DNA of 36,851 nucleotides from an uncultured Bacilli bacterium (GCA_944332005.1 CALVJD010000047.1:1-36851), one strand, 5' to 3'. Shown: positions 23,595 through 31,114, counted from the stretch's first letter. The notes: generated by a model from the letters alone, not told the origin. Translations and numbers: made by a program.

Positions 23595-23617
23595 GTTTTT
23601 TTTACTGTCTACTTTTA
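23595..23617 (-). repeat. Right terminal inverted repeat of the IS
   Basis: Exact 23-base reverse complement of the left repeat. It begins four bases after the orfB stop. Confidence 0.9.
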
Positions 23618-23626
23618 CTTGACTAG

Positions 23627-23647
23627 TTCAAATGGGTATCTTTTATC
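23627..23647 (-). terminator. Proximal half of the split tRNA-Pro terminator stem
   Basis: On the minus strand GATAAAAGATACC...TTGAA comes about 66 bases downstream of the tRNA. It pairs with the sequence beyond the IS at 22265-22283 and has no other partner on this side. Confidence 0.5.
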
Positions 23648-23712
23648 GATGATTTAAGTTTTCTTATCATTAAGATACTTAATATTATATTATAAATATA
23701 GAATGATCAAAC

Positions 23713-23789
23713 TGGTCGGAGTGACAGGATTTGAACCTGCGACCTCTAGCTCCCGAAGCCAGCGTTCTACCAAGCTGAACTACACTCCG
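23713..23789 (-). tRNA. tRNA-Pro (anticodon CGG)
   Basis: The 77 bases fold into a standard cloverleaf: acceptor CGGAGTG/CACTCCG (seven perfect pairs), D-arm GTTC...GAAC with TTGGTAG, anticodon stem CTGGC/GCTAG with loop TTCGGGA (anticodon CGG, reads CCG), T-arm GCAGG-TTCAAAT-CCTGT, discriminator A and encoded CCA. The identity follows from anticodon and acceptor pattern. The gene stands alone; TATACC-like sequence (about 23812-23807) lies just upstream as a possible -10. Confidence 0.96.
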
Positions 23790-23821
23790 ATTTGCCCTAT
23801 TTTTAAAAATATGGTATAAAA

Positions 23822-24085
23822 TAGATATTGAAAGCGGTCGTGTTGACTTAACAGCGCGGTCGCTTTTATTGTGTATTAAATTTAATACCATTTAAGATGA
23901 CATAGAGAGTTAAAATAAAGGTTTTACCCTAAATACTCACTTATGTGAGAACAACTGCTTAGGCAGTTTTTTTGTAGTTAAAATGCACTCTCAGTGTCTC
24001 TGATTCCAACATATCATAAACAAAATAAAAATTCAATATGCAACCATCTTTTTACAAAAAAACTTTTCGTTTTCTAGAAAAGTTT
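23822..24085. other. Non-coding region with hairpins, possible small RNA
   Basis: No credible frame. The plus strand shows an imperfect inverted repeat built on GCGGTCG (23834-23840 and 23856-23862), a perfect 16-base palindrome GTATTAAATTTAATAC (23873-23888), a CTCAC/GTGAG hairpin (23936-23949) and then a terminator. TTGACT (23843-23848) with TATTGT 18 bases later could be a promoter, giving an RNA of about 95 bases. Confidence 0.4.
23953..23973 (+). terminator. Orphan intrinsic terminator
   Basis: The stem AACTGC/GCAGTT (23953-23958 with 23963-23968) with a TTAG loop is followed by more T (to 23973). No coding gene on the plus strand ends before it. Confidence 0.75.
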
Positions 24086-24087
24086 TT
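24056..24087. terminator. Terminator of the xerD-alkD-MutS-I-like gene group
   Basis: The 8-bp stem AACTTTTC/GAAAAGTT (24061-24068 with 24077-24084) directly follows the stop codon. It has a T-run on the minus strand and a shorter one on the plus strand. Confidence 0.8.
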
Positions 24088-24568
24088 ATTTGTCATATTG
24101 AATATTTTTGGCAATTATTTTAACTTGTGAATCCCCTATCGTAAAAATATCTCCAATGTTATATTGAATTACTTTTTGGACAAGTTTTGCTTGTGCATTG
24201 ATATTTTGATTGATAATAAATTCTTCATACGGTTCTTGATTATACTGAACTGTGAAAGAACCAGTTATTTTTTTTCTTTGTGGTTTTTGATAGGATACAA
24301 AACTATCTTTTTTTAGATAATGGTTATATTGGTTTATTTCTTTAAAATCTTTTAATTTATTTTCATCATTTGGTAATATATAATTGATTTTCCGAGAGGC
24401 TAGTTCATCGATTACATTGGCAATCACATATTCTGGAAAAGAAACGGTTGGTATTCCTGATCTTGGATTTTCATACAATTTGTAACCTGTAACATTTGCA
24501 ACCACATAAGCATCGTCTTGGTAGACATAGTACCAACTACCAATATGATATAGTTTAACTACCTTCAT
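24086..24568 (-). CDS. Stand-alone protein resembling MutS domain I, mismatch residues changed
   Basis: The N-terminal 60-70 residues of this 160-aa protein align by eye with the MutS mismatch-recognition domain encoded at 8.2 kb: LYHIGSWYYVYQDDA against LFFRLGDFYEMFFEDA, and GIPTVSFPEYVIANVIDEL against RIPMCGIPHHAANIYIDKL. The Phe-x-Glu wedge is replaced by Trp12 and Tyr14. The rest (about 85-160) looks like a small beta domain (TGSFTVQYN, QYNIGDIFTIGDSQVKII) that I do not recognise. There is no ATPase. ATG 24568 overlaps the alkD end by 14 bases, so translation is probably coupled. A DNA-related role is an inference from fold similarity and neighbours. Confidence 0.7.
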   Translation of the reverse strand: MKVVKLYHIGSWYYVYQDDAYVVANVTGYKLYENPRSGIPTVSFPEYVIANVIDELASRKINYILPNDENKLKDFKEINQYNHYLKKDSFVSYQKPQRKKITGSFTVQYNQEPYEEFIINQNINAQAKLVQKVIQYNIGDIFTIGDSQVKIIAKNIQYDK

Positions 24569-25292
24569 AAATAACACTCTTTCTTTTTAACTTTCGCAAA
24601 TTTTCTTTTTCTTCTTGGGTAACACGAAGGGATTCACATGTTTTTTGAATTGCTTTATTATGTATCCAATTATCTAATTGATTGTTTCTAAAAAAGGTCA
24701 TTGTTTTATCTGGATATTTGACATAACAAATCGATAATAACCAAGCTACTGCCATTTTTACATAGTATTCTTCGGAATGGATGTGATGGCAAAGTTCTAA
24801 TATGGTATCGATGTAAGTATCGTTTAAATAATGATCCAACAGAAGAATTAATCCAAAGCGTATCCTCCAAGGATCGTCTTTGGAAAGATAATAAACAATA
24901 TAGTCGAATGTTTTGTCCTGATCCTTTTTTAAACTTTTTAAATTGGCGCATACCGTATCGTTGATGGCCCAATTCTCATTATAAGGAAGAAATTCTTCCA
25001 GTAGTACGAAGAGTTCTGAAAATGGACATTTGATATCACCTAAAATAAGCCCGTGAATCATGGTTTCTTCATAGTAATTGTGATGATTTTCTTTTATGAA
25101 TTCTTTATAATTACCTTTGCTAATCTCTTTGGCGATCTTTTTTAATACAGGAATTCGTATTCCCAAAATATTTTGGTGTTCGGGAACGAGACGAGAATGA
25201 AATTCTCGATATACAGGATCGACTTGTTCTTGTAAATAAGCTAAAAAATCTTGATAATCCTTTTGCGTCCAATGATCTTTTTGTAAATTCAT
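24555..25292 (-). CDS. DNA alkylation repair protein, AlkD-like HEAT glycosylase
   Basis: AlkD proteins are built of HEAT-like repeats and excise bulky or cationic N3/N7-alkyl purines. The 245-aa sequence has the family pattern: VPEHQNILGIRIPVLKKIAKEI (about 36-57), YYEETMIHGLILGD (about 72-85), NENWAINDTVC (about 105-115; Trp and Asp of the active site), then DDPWRIRFGLILLLDHYL and YYVKMAVAWLLSICYVKYP. Length agrees with AlkD. ATG 25292 follows GTAGGAAACTT and lies seven bases after the xerD stop. xerD, alkD-like and the MutS-I-like gene form a compact operon. Confidence 0.9.
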   Translation of the reverse strand: MNLQKDHWTQKDYQDFLAYLQEQVDPVYREFHSRLVPEHQNILGIRIPVLKKIAKEISKGNYKEFIKENHHNYYEETMIHGLILGDIKCPFSELFVLLEEFLPYNENWAINDTVCANLKSLKKDQDKTFDYIVYYLSKDDPWRIRFGLILLLDHYLNDTYIDTILELCHHIHSEEYYVKMAVAWLLSICYVKYPDKTMTFFRNNQLDNWIHNKAIQKTCESLRVTQEEKENLRKLKRKSVIYEGS

Positions 25293-25299
25293 AAGTTTC

Positions 25300-26193
25300 C
25301 TACTTTCCATGCGGATGAAATTCACGGTAATTTTCTTTTAATTTTTCTTGTGAAACATGAGTATAGATTTGGGTTGTCGAAATATCAGAATGACCTAATA
25401 GTTCTTGAATACTACGTAAATCAGCGCCATGATTGAGTAAATGAGTAGCAAAAGAATGACGTAAGGTATGAGGGGAAAAGTGTGTTTGGATATCTTTTTC
25501 TTTCGCTATTTTCTTGACGATTTTAAAGAATCCTACACGTGTCATCTGTTTACCATGATTATTCAAAAACAAATAATCATTTCTGTTATGTTTATATAGA
25601 AGTTCTCGGTAATTTTCATAGTAAATAGAAAGAGCAGTAAGAGCATAATCTCCGATTGGAATGATTCTCTCTTTACTTCCCTTTCCGATCGTTCTTACGG
25701 TTGCCATATTAAAATCAATATCAGATATTTTTAAATTGACAAGTTCACTGACACGCAATCCGGTCGCATACATAAGTTCCAGCATGGCTTTGTTGCGATA
25801 AGAAAAAGGATCGGTAAGCGGGATATCCAAGATACGATCTACTTCTTCTTCCGATAATACTTGTGGCAAGGTTTTCGTAATTTTAGGAAGCGCGATCAGA
25901 GAAACGGGATTTTGATCAATGTACTTGGAAATCATCAGATATTTATAAAAACTTCTTAGACTACTAATATGATGAGAAATTGTTTTATCACTCGTATATT
26001 TATGTTTTAAATGAGTAAGATAATCTTTTAAATCCTGTTTATTTAATTGATAAAGTTCTTTCTTTTTTTGTTTACAAAAATTCGCAAACTCGGTTAAATC
26101 ATTTTGATAGGACATAATCGTATGATTGCTATATTTTTTCTCAATCAAAAGATAATTTAAATATTCTTCGATTGTTTCTTCTATTTCCCTCAT
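25300..26193 (-). CDS. xerD: Tyrosine recombinase XerD
   Basis: Site-specific recombinase that with XerC resolves chromosome dimers at dif. The 297-aa protein has the N-terminal SAM-like core-binding domain (LNYLLIEKKYSNHTIMSYQNDL) and the catalytic domain with Arg in YATGLRVSELVNL, HTLRHSFATHLL, LGHSDISTTQIYTHV with the nucleophilic Tyr. The tail YREFHPHGK favours XerD over XerC. ATG 26193 has GGGTGATGGA immediately ahead; an in-frame GTG at 26205 precedes that site. An extended -10 (TGA-TATAAT at 26226-26221) serves the operon. Confidence 0.93.
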   Translation of the reverse strand: MREIEETIEEYLNYLLIEKKYSNHTIMSYQNDLTEFANFCKQKKKELYQLNKQDLKDYLTHLKHKYTSDKTISHHISSLRSFYKYLMISKYIDQNPVSLIALPKITKTLPQVLSEEEVDRILDIPLTDPFSYRNKAMLELMYATGLRVSELVNLKISDIDFNMATVRTIGKGSKERIIPIGDYALTALSIYYENYRELLYKHNRNDYLFLNNHGKQMTRVGFFKIVKKIAKEKDIQTHFSPHTLRHSFATHLLNHGADLRSIQELLGHSDISTTQIYTHVSQEKLKENYREFHPHGK

Positions 26194-26220
26194 TCCATCA
26201 CCCACTTTACTTCTATTAAA

Positions 26221-26229
26221 ATTATATCA
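26221..26229 (-). promoter_or_regulatory. Extended -10 promoter of the xerD operon
   Basis: TGA-TATAAT on the minus strand (TATAAT at 26226-26221); no good -35 is visible. Confidence 0.5.
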
Positions 26230-26302
26230 CAATTCGCCAGATAGAAAGTAAGTTCTTTCGAACTTTACATGTTCTTACGATCTATCTTTTTTCATGATAT
26301 TT

Positions 26303-26311
26303 TGTTAAAAT
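26303..26311 (+). promoter_or_regulatory. Extended -10 promoter of rarA
   Basis: TGT-TAAAAT (TAAAAT at 26306-26311), six bases, TGGTGA (26318-26323), four bases, ATG. Confidence 0.45.
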
Positions 26312-26327
26312 AATAAATGGTGATAAC

Positions 26328-27545
26328 ATGAATGAACCATTAGCAGTCAAACTCCGACCAAAAAGGATTAGTGAAATCATTGGTCAAAAACATTTGGTTG
26401 GAGAACATAAAGTAATCTATAACATGGTAAAAAATAAGCGTCTTTTTTCGATGATTCTATACGGAAAACCAGGGATTGGTAAAACAAGTATCGCAACGGC
26501 GATCGTATCTGAATTAGGACTCCAATATCGCATGTTAAATGCTGTCATCAACAACAAAAAGGATTTTGATGTCGTCGTAGAAGAAGCAAAGATGTATGGT
26601 GGAATGGTCGTGATTATGGATGAAATTCATCGTTTAAACAAAGATAAACAGGATTTACTTCTTCCTTATTTAGAAAATGGTCTTATTACGTTAATTGGAA
26701 TGACGACCAGTAATCCTTATCATAAAATCAATCCAGCAATTCGTAGCCGAACACAGATTTTTGAACTTCACGAATTAGAGATGAATGATATTGTCGAAGG
26801 AATTGAAAAAGCGCTTCACAGTCCTTATTTACCCAATATTACGATTGAGAATGAAAGTATTTTATATATAGCTCGTCTAAGTGGTGGAGACTTACGTTAC
26901 GCTTATAATCTTCTAGAAGTTGCTTACTATTCTTCATCTGATTATCATATTACGATGGATATCTTAAAGAATATTAATAGTAAACCCGTCTTTTTTCACG
27001 ATAAAAACGAAGATGGGCATTATGATGTTTTAAGTGCCTTTCAAAAGTCGATTCGTGGAAGTGATGTCCATGCAGCTTTACATTATTTGGCACGTCTGAT
27101 CGAAGCAGAAGATTTGGATAGCATCTATCGAAGAATGAGTGTTATTGCTTATGAAGATATCGGTCTTGCGAATCCTAGTATGGGACCTAAAGTGGATGCT
27201 GCTATCAATGCTTCTGAACGATTAGGCCTTCCCGAAGCTAGAATTCCGTTAGCTAGCGTTGTCGTTGAATTAGCTTTATCACCAAAATCAAATAGTGCAC
27301 ATGTCGCACTTGACAAAGCTTTGAACGATATTCGTAGTGGGAACACCGGTAATGTACCAAGCCACATTAAAACCAACTCTCAAGACTATAAATATCCTCA
27401 TGACTATCCAAACGCTTATGTAAAACAACAATATTTACCAGATCGCTTGAAAAATCGTAAATACTATCAACCGAAAACGACAAGTAAATACGAAACCATG
27501 TTAAAAGAAGTATACGATCATTTAGAACGCTTGAATCAAAAGTAA
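26328..27545 (+). CDS. rarA: Replication-associated recombination ATPase RarA (MgsA)
   Basis: Clamp-loader-like AAA+ ATPase that acts at stalled replication forks. The 405-aa protein starts with PLAVKLRPKRISEIIGQKHLVG, has Walker A YGKPGIGKTS (about residues 43-52), Walker B VVIMDEIHRLNKDKQD (about 87-102), sensor 1 IGMTTSNPYHKINPAIRSR and sensor 2 LSGGDLRYAYNLLE. The C-terminal tetramer domain is complete (SAFQKSIRGSDVHAALHYLARLIEAEDL and MSVIAYEDIGLANP). In Bacillus rarA is near tcdA, aspS and hisS, and here it is about 3 kb from tcdA. Confidence 0.95.
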   Translation: MNEPLAVKLRPKRISEIIGQKHLVGEHKVIYNMVKNKRLFSMILYGKPGIGKTSIATAIVSELGLQYRMLNAVINNKKDFDVVVEEAKMYGGMVVIMDEIHRLNKDKQDLLLPYLENGLITLIGMTTSNPYHKINPAIRSRTQIFELHELEMNDIVEGIEKALHSPYLPNITIENESILYIARLSGGDLRYAYNLLEVAYYSSSDYHITMDILKNINSKPVFFHDKNEDGHYDVLSAFQKSIRGSDVHAALHYLARLIEAEDLDSIYRRMSVIAYEDIGLANPSMGPKVDAAINASERLGLPEARIPLASVVVELALSPKSNSAHVALDKALNDIRSGNTGNVPSHIKTNSQDYKYPHDYPNAYVKQQYLPDRLKNRKYYQPKTTSKYETMLKEVYDHLERLNQK

Positions 27546-27607
27546 CCAATTATTACTTTTTGATGAACTGATAGAAAATTCATTTAAAAGACTATATTAC
27601 AAACAAT

Positions 27608-27646
27608 AAAAGAACTATTGTGTGAAACTCATAATAGTTCTTTTTA
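27608..27646. terminator. Bidirectional terminator between rarA and holA
   Basis: The 12-bp stem AAAAGAACTATT/AATAGTTCTTTT (27608-27619 with 27633-27644) has T-runs on both strands and touches the holA stop codon. Confidence 0.85.
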
Positions 27647-28591
27647 TAATTCCAAAATAAATAGTTCTAATCCTAACTCTTTATCGATCAATCCCTTTTT
27701 GATTAAAATGTCCAAATTAGCGAGTTTTTCTATATATTCGAGTAAACTATCACTGGTAAAGTTTTTACCCTTCTCTAGGGCTAATTTGATGCGATATGGA
27801 TGGATTCCTAATTCTTTCACAATATCTCTTTCTGTATATCCCTTTTGATAAAGTAATTTACTTTGGTAAATGATTCGAAATTGATTTGCCAACATGACGA
27901 TAATTTTAATAGGCTCTTCACTATATTTCAACATTTCATGATAAGTTTCCATTGCTTTTTCTTTATTTTTTGAAACGATATTTTCCATGAATCCAAAAAT
28001 ATCGATATCGATATTTTTCGTCGTCAATGCCATAATATCATCTGCCGTAATAACCATCGAATCAATCGCATACAATTTCAATTTTTCACACTCTTGTTCC
28101 AAACGATGAAGATCCTCTCCTACTCGATCGATCAAAAGACGAATACTATCGTTTTGAATTTGGTAACCGTTCAATAATTCTTTTACGATTGATATGAAGT
28201 TCTGATTATGTTTATTAAATTCGATTACTTTTGCTTCTTTTTTTAACGTTTTGACGATCTTTTTACGTTCGTCTAATTTCTCTATTCCAACCGTGAAGAT
28301 GATAATCGAATCTGGATTGGGGTGCTTTAAATAATCTTCCAAGATCGTTGGATCTTGTTCGATTCCCCTATTTTTGCTACTTCCTGTTAAAAAACTAGCA
28401 TTTTCACAAAGGATTCCCTTATTAGAAGAAAATAAAGATATCATCGCTGCATCTTCTAAAACCTCTTTTAACGAAACTTCTTCTAAATCATAAGTACTTA
28501 AATTGATTGCCTCAATTTGTTTCTCCCATAATACTTTTTTTACTTCGCGTTCAATCAAATAGGTTTCTAATCCATAAAATACATACACCAT
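27644..28591 (-). CDS. holA: DNA polymerase III delta subunit
   Basis: Clamp-loader subunit that opens the beta clamp. The 315-aa protein has the HolA layout: VYVFYGLETYLIEREVKKVL at the start, SLFSSNKGILCENASFL (about 50-66), LEDYLKHPNPDSIIIFTV, RVGEDLHRLEQECEKLKLYA (about 155-175), DIFGFMENIVSKNKEKAM and the C-terminal collar with IVMLANQFRIIYQSKLLYQKG. Divergence is typical for this fast-evolving subunit. ATG 28591 has AAGGTGA five bases ahead; GTG 28600 lies in that ribosome binding region. Transcription starts from an extended -10 at 28617-28612. Confidence 0.92.
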   Translation of the reverse strand: MVYVFYGLETYLIEREVKKVLWEKQIEAINLSTYDLEEVSLKEVLEDAAMISLFSSNKGILCENASFLTGSSKNRGIEQDPTILEDYLKHPNPDSIIIFTVGIEKLDERKKIVKTLKKEAKVIEFNKHNQNFISIVKELLNGYQIQNDSIRLLIDRVGEDLHRLEQECEKLKLYAIDSMVITADDIMALTTKNIDIDIFGFMENIVSKNKEKAMETYHEMLKYSEEPIKIIVMLANQFRIIYQSKLLYQKGYTERDIVKELGIHPYRIKLALEKGKNFTSDSLLEYIEKLANLDILIKKGLIDKELGLELFILEL

Positions 28592-28611
28592 ACTCTTCAC
28601 CTTGCATTCTC

Positions 28612-28620
28612 ATTATACCA
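28612..28620 (-). promoter_or_regulatory. Extended -10 promoter of holA
   Basis: TGG-TATAAT (TATAAT at 28617-28612) with AGGTGA (28602-28597) nine bases downstream and ATG five bases later. Confidence 0.6.
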
Positions 28621-28704
28621 GAATTTTATCATTTCTAAACTATTTTTTCACTTTTCGCATAAAAAGTATTCAAACATACATAGGATGAAGAGATAGGAGG
28701 ATAT

Positions 28705-29658
28705 ATGAAGCGACAAATTTGTTTCCAAGGAAGTTTGAAAGAAAAAAACTATTTTGAAGGATGGTACTATAAACATGTCAGTGAAGATAAAAAAGAAGTT
28801 CTGGCGGTGATTCCCGGTATCTCTTTGGCAGAGAAAAATCCTCATGCTTTTATTCAGATAAATGAAACCTGGCATCAGAGATCCTATTATTTTTCTTATC
28901 CAATATCGGAATTTCATTACTCTGATAATCCATTCATGATTCAGATTGGTGATAGTATCTTTAAAGAAGATGAGATTGAATTAAATATAAAGGAAGAAAG
29001 AATCGAAATCATAGGAACTCTCACTTATAGCGATCTTACCCCCATCAAATACAATTGGTATGCCCCAACCATCATGGGACCATTTAGCTATTTTAAGATG
29101 GAATGTAATCATGGTATTGTCAGTATGGATCACTATGTTGATGGACTCCTCTTTATCAATCAAGAACGGTTTGAATTTGAAGATGGATATGGTTATATCG
29201 AAAAAGATTATGGTACTTCTTTTCCCAAACGATACTTATGGTTTCAATCTAATACCCCTAAAAAAGATACTCTCAATCATAAAAAGATGAGTTTTTTGTT
29301 ATCGATTGCGGATATTCCTTTTCATGGGCTTCATTTTAAAGGAGTCATATGCGTTCTTCAAAACGATAAAAAACAATATCGATTCAGCACTTATGATTTT
29401 GCGAAAATCAAGCAAATGGAGAGTAAAGGAAATGGCCTTTACATGATTAAACTAAAAAAGCACGATTATCTTTTGAAAATCGTCATACGAAATGGCACAT
29501 CCAATTCTTTACTAGCTCCCAAGAGTGGCAATATGGAGTCATCAGTTGAAGAATCATTGCAAGCAGAAGCGACGATCACATTAAAACAACAAAAGAAGAC
29601 GATTTGGAAACAACGTTTTGTCTCTGGTGGATTTGAAATCTCTGGATATGATCATTAA
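28705..29658 (+). CDS. Tocopherol cyclase-like family protein
   Basis: The 317-aa sequence has the blocks of the Tocopherol_cycl family: NYFEGWYYKHV near residue 15-25, HAFIQINE, WYAPTIMGPFSYFKMECNHGIVSMDH (about 117-142) and GYGYIEKDYGTSFPKRYLWFQSN (about 162-184). It appears complete, built of beta-strands without a signal peptide or membrane helix. The plant enzyme cyclises tocopherol precursors; the role of bacterial versions is not known and no isoprenoid genes are nearby. ATAGGAGG lies close before the ATG. It is a single gene, divergent from holA. The downstream 170 bases contain weak hairpins but no clear terminator. Confidence 0.82.
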   Translation: MKRQICFQGSLKEKNYFEGWYYKHVSEDKKEVLAVIPGISLAEKNPHAFIQINETWHQRSYYFSYPISEFHYSDNPFMIQIGDSIFKEDEIELNIKEERIEIIGTLTYSDLTPIKYNWYAPTIMGPFSYFKMECNHGIVSMDHYVDGLLFINQERFEFEDGYGYIEKDYGTSFPKRYLWFQSNTPKKDTLNHKKMSFLLSIADIPFHGLHFKGVICVLQNDKKQYRFSTYDFAKIKQMESKGNGLYMIKLKKHDYLLKIVIRNGTSNSLLAPKSGNMESSVEESLQAEATITLKQQKKTIWKQRFVSGGFEISGYDH

Positions 29659-29812
29659 AAAGGAAAGCACGATGTACTTTCCGGAGTAGAGAGAGTCGAT
29701 GTCTCTTACATACATTGATCAGTGAAAAAATCGGCTGAATGCCTTTCTTTTCATGATAGTATTTTATGACAGAATTGTGAATATTTTGTGAAAAATAGTT
29801 GAACAACGCATG

Positions 29813-29835
29813 AAAAAAGATAGAGTTCTATCTTT
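29813..29835 (-). terminator. Terminator of the tcdA-29834 gene pair
   Basis: The stem AAAGATAGA/TCTATCTTT (29835-29827 with 29824-29816) is followed on the minus strand by T (to 29813), right after the stop codon. Confidence 0.75.
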
Positions 29836-30367
29836 AATTCACTAAAAAATCACTCAATAACTCGATTCCATTATGAATGGTATCGATTATAAAATAAAAC
29901 CAATTTTGAAGCATATGCGTCTTTGCTTTAGTAACATCCACTTCTAAAATAAATTCGTTTTGTTCTTTCCACTCTTTTAACGATGCATGATAATGATGAT
30001 AACGTTTTTTGAGAAATGTTAAAGTATCCTCATCTAAATGATAAAAGCATATCGTCTTTTTGGTAATATCGATACTATCGCGAATAAAGGTCTTCATATA
30101 TGGAGATACATGAGTATAATTTACCAACATAGCATCATGCTTTTTCTTTTTGAAGTAACGACGTAAACGGCGAATCGGTAGAAACTTTCCAACGTTTTCA
30201 TCTACTTTGCCCTCACATAAAAGTGTTGAATGTAAAAGATCGCAACTGGTGATACGATTATTTTCTTCGATCATTTCTAAAATAGAATCTTCTTCGATAC
30301 CGATTGCAATCAAACGACCCTCTACTTGTTCTAACCATGTTGTGATTGCATTCTTTTTAGTGTTCAC
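29834..30367 (-). CDS. Conserved-looking protein of unknown family, coupled to tcdA
   Basis: The 177-aa protein is basic and mostly soluble. Segments EGRLIAIGIEED, ITSCDLL and KTICFYHLDEDTLTFLKKRY alternate like a Rossmann-type fold, and a middle KFLPIRRLRRYFKKKKHD is strongly basic, which could suit RNA or nucleotide binding. I cannot name a family. GTG 30367 is preferred as start, with AGGTGA five bases ahead; another GTG at 30376 would overlap that site. It overlaps the end of tcdA by 11 bases, so the two are translationally coupled, and the tRNA-modifying context is the only hint to function. Confidence 0.7.
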   Translation of the reverse strand: MNTKKNAITTWLEQVEGRLIAIGIEEDSILEMIEENNRITSCDLLHSTLLCEGKVDENVGKFLPIRRLRRYFKKKKHDAMLVNYTHVSPYMKTFIRDSIDITKKTICFYHLDEDTLTFLKKRYHHYHASLKEWKEQNEFILEVDVTKAKTHMLQNWFYFIIDTIHNGIELLSDFLVN

Positions 30368-31055
30368 TTTCTTCACCTACGATTCTATCTACGATATAAT
30401 TTGCACAAAATAACCCTGCTGTTGCGGGAACAAACGCATTAGATGCAATGATAGAGTCATTTCTTTTTTGAGGCCTTTCTTTACTACAAACTACCATCAC
30501 TTTTTGATTTGTTTTCATGTCTTTGACCATTTTGCGAATGACTCGAGCCAGAGGGTCATAGCTTGTCTTTCTAATATCGATAATTTCTAACTGTGTAGGA
30601 TCCATTTTATTTCCTGTTCCCATCGAAGAGATAAACGTAATATGATGGTTTAAACAGGCTTTGATGATGGCACATTTTGTGGATACTGTGTCACAAGCAT
30701 CGACGACATATTGGAACGTATAAGTTTGAAATAGTGGTTCGATATCTTGAGGTAATAATTTTTGTTGAATCTTTGTAACATGAACAAGAGGATTGATCTC
30801 TCGCATGCGCTTTTCCCAAACATCTACTTTATATTCCCCGATATTTTTTTGCGTTGCCATCAATTGACGATTTAAATTGGTAATATCGATCACATCAAAG
30901 TCGATTATAATAAAATGTCCGATTCCTGAACGAACTAAGCTTTCAGTAGCATAACTACCAACACCACCTAGACCTAATATTAAAACAGTCGATTGTTTTA
31001 GTTTTTCTATTTTTTCTTTTCCAATCAAGAGTTCCAAACGTGCGAATTCATTCAT
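30357..31055 (-). CDS. tcdA: tRNA threonylcarbamoyladenosine dehydratase TcdA
   Basis: E1-like ATP-dependent enzyme that cyclises t6A37 to ct6A in tRNAs reading ANN codons. The 232-aa protein has the Rossmann nucleotide site VLILGLGGVGSYATESLVRSG (about residues 24-44, shown as GLGGVGS), DVIDITNLNRQL (about 54-65), DACDTVSTK and SMGTGNKMDPTQLEI. Its C-terminal NAFVPATAGLFCANYIV is typical. It is a little shorter than the E. coli protein. ATG 31055 has TGGTGA four bases ahead. In Bacillus the homologue yrvM also lies near aspS. Confidence 0.94.
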   Translation of the reverse strand: MNEFARLELLIGKEKIEKLKQSTVLILGLGGVGSYATESLVRSGIGHFIIIDFDVIDITNLNRQLMATQKNIGEYKVDVWEKRMREINPLVHVTKIQQKLLPQDIEPLFQTYTFQYVVDACDTVSTKCAIIKACLNHHITFISSMGTGNKMDPTQLEIIDIRKTSYDPLARVIRKMVKDMKTNQKVMVVCSKERPQKRNDSIIASNAFVPATAGLFCANYIVDRIVGEESEH

Positions 31056-31072
31056 AACATCACCATGTCAAC

Positions 31073-31081
31073 ATTATAACA
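31073..31081 (-). promoter_or_regulatory. Extended -10 promoter of tcdA
   Basis: TGT-TATAAT on the minus strand (TATAAT at 31078-31073), seven bases, TGGTGA, four bases, ATG. Confidence 0.6.
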
Positions 31082-31114
31082 TATTTCCCCAAAAGAAAAA
31101 AACGATTACTCGTT

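Larger units (their letters stand above)
22293..23617 (+). mobile_element. Intact IS3-family (IS150-like) insertion sequence, 1325 bp
   Basis: It is bounded by perfect 23-bp terminal inverted repeats, 22293-22315 and 23595-23617, whose core is GTAGACAGTAAAAAAAAC. It contains orfA (HTH plus leucine-zipper) and orfB (DDE integrase) in the -1 relative frame, joined by an A7 slippery site at 22659-22665. Neither frame is broken, so it is probably active. I find no 3-5 bp target duplication directly outside the repeats, so the exact ends could differ by a few bases. A hairpin at the left end (AGTAGAC with GTCTGCT, then TTTTT) may block incoming transcription. Confidence 0.92.

Noticed and set aside
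23685-23891. A 68-residue minus-strand reading frame
   Set aside because: It runs straight across the tRNA-Pro gene and has the typical false peptide produced by a tRNA; no ribosome binding site.
24018-24110. A 30-codon plus-strand frame (starts MQPSFYKKTF) as a toxin-like peptide
   Set aside because: It has no ribosome binding site, reads through the terminator hairpin and overlaps the end of the opposite gene.
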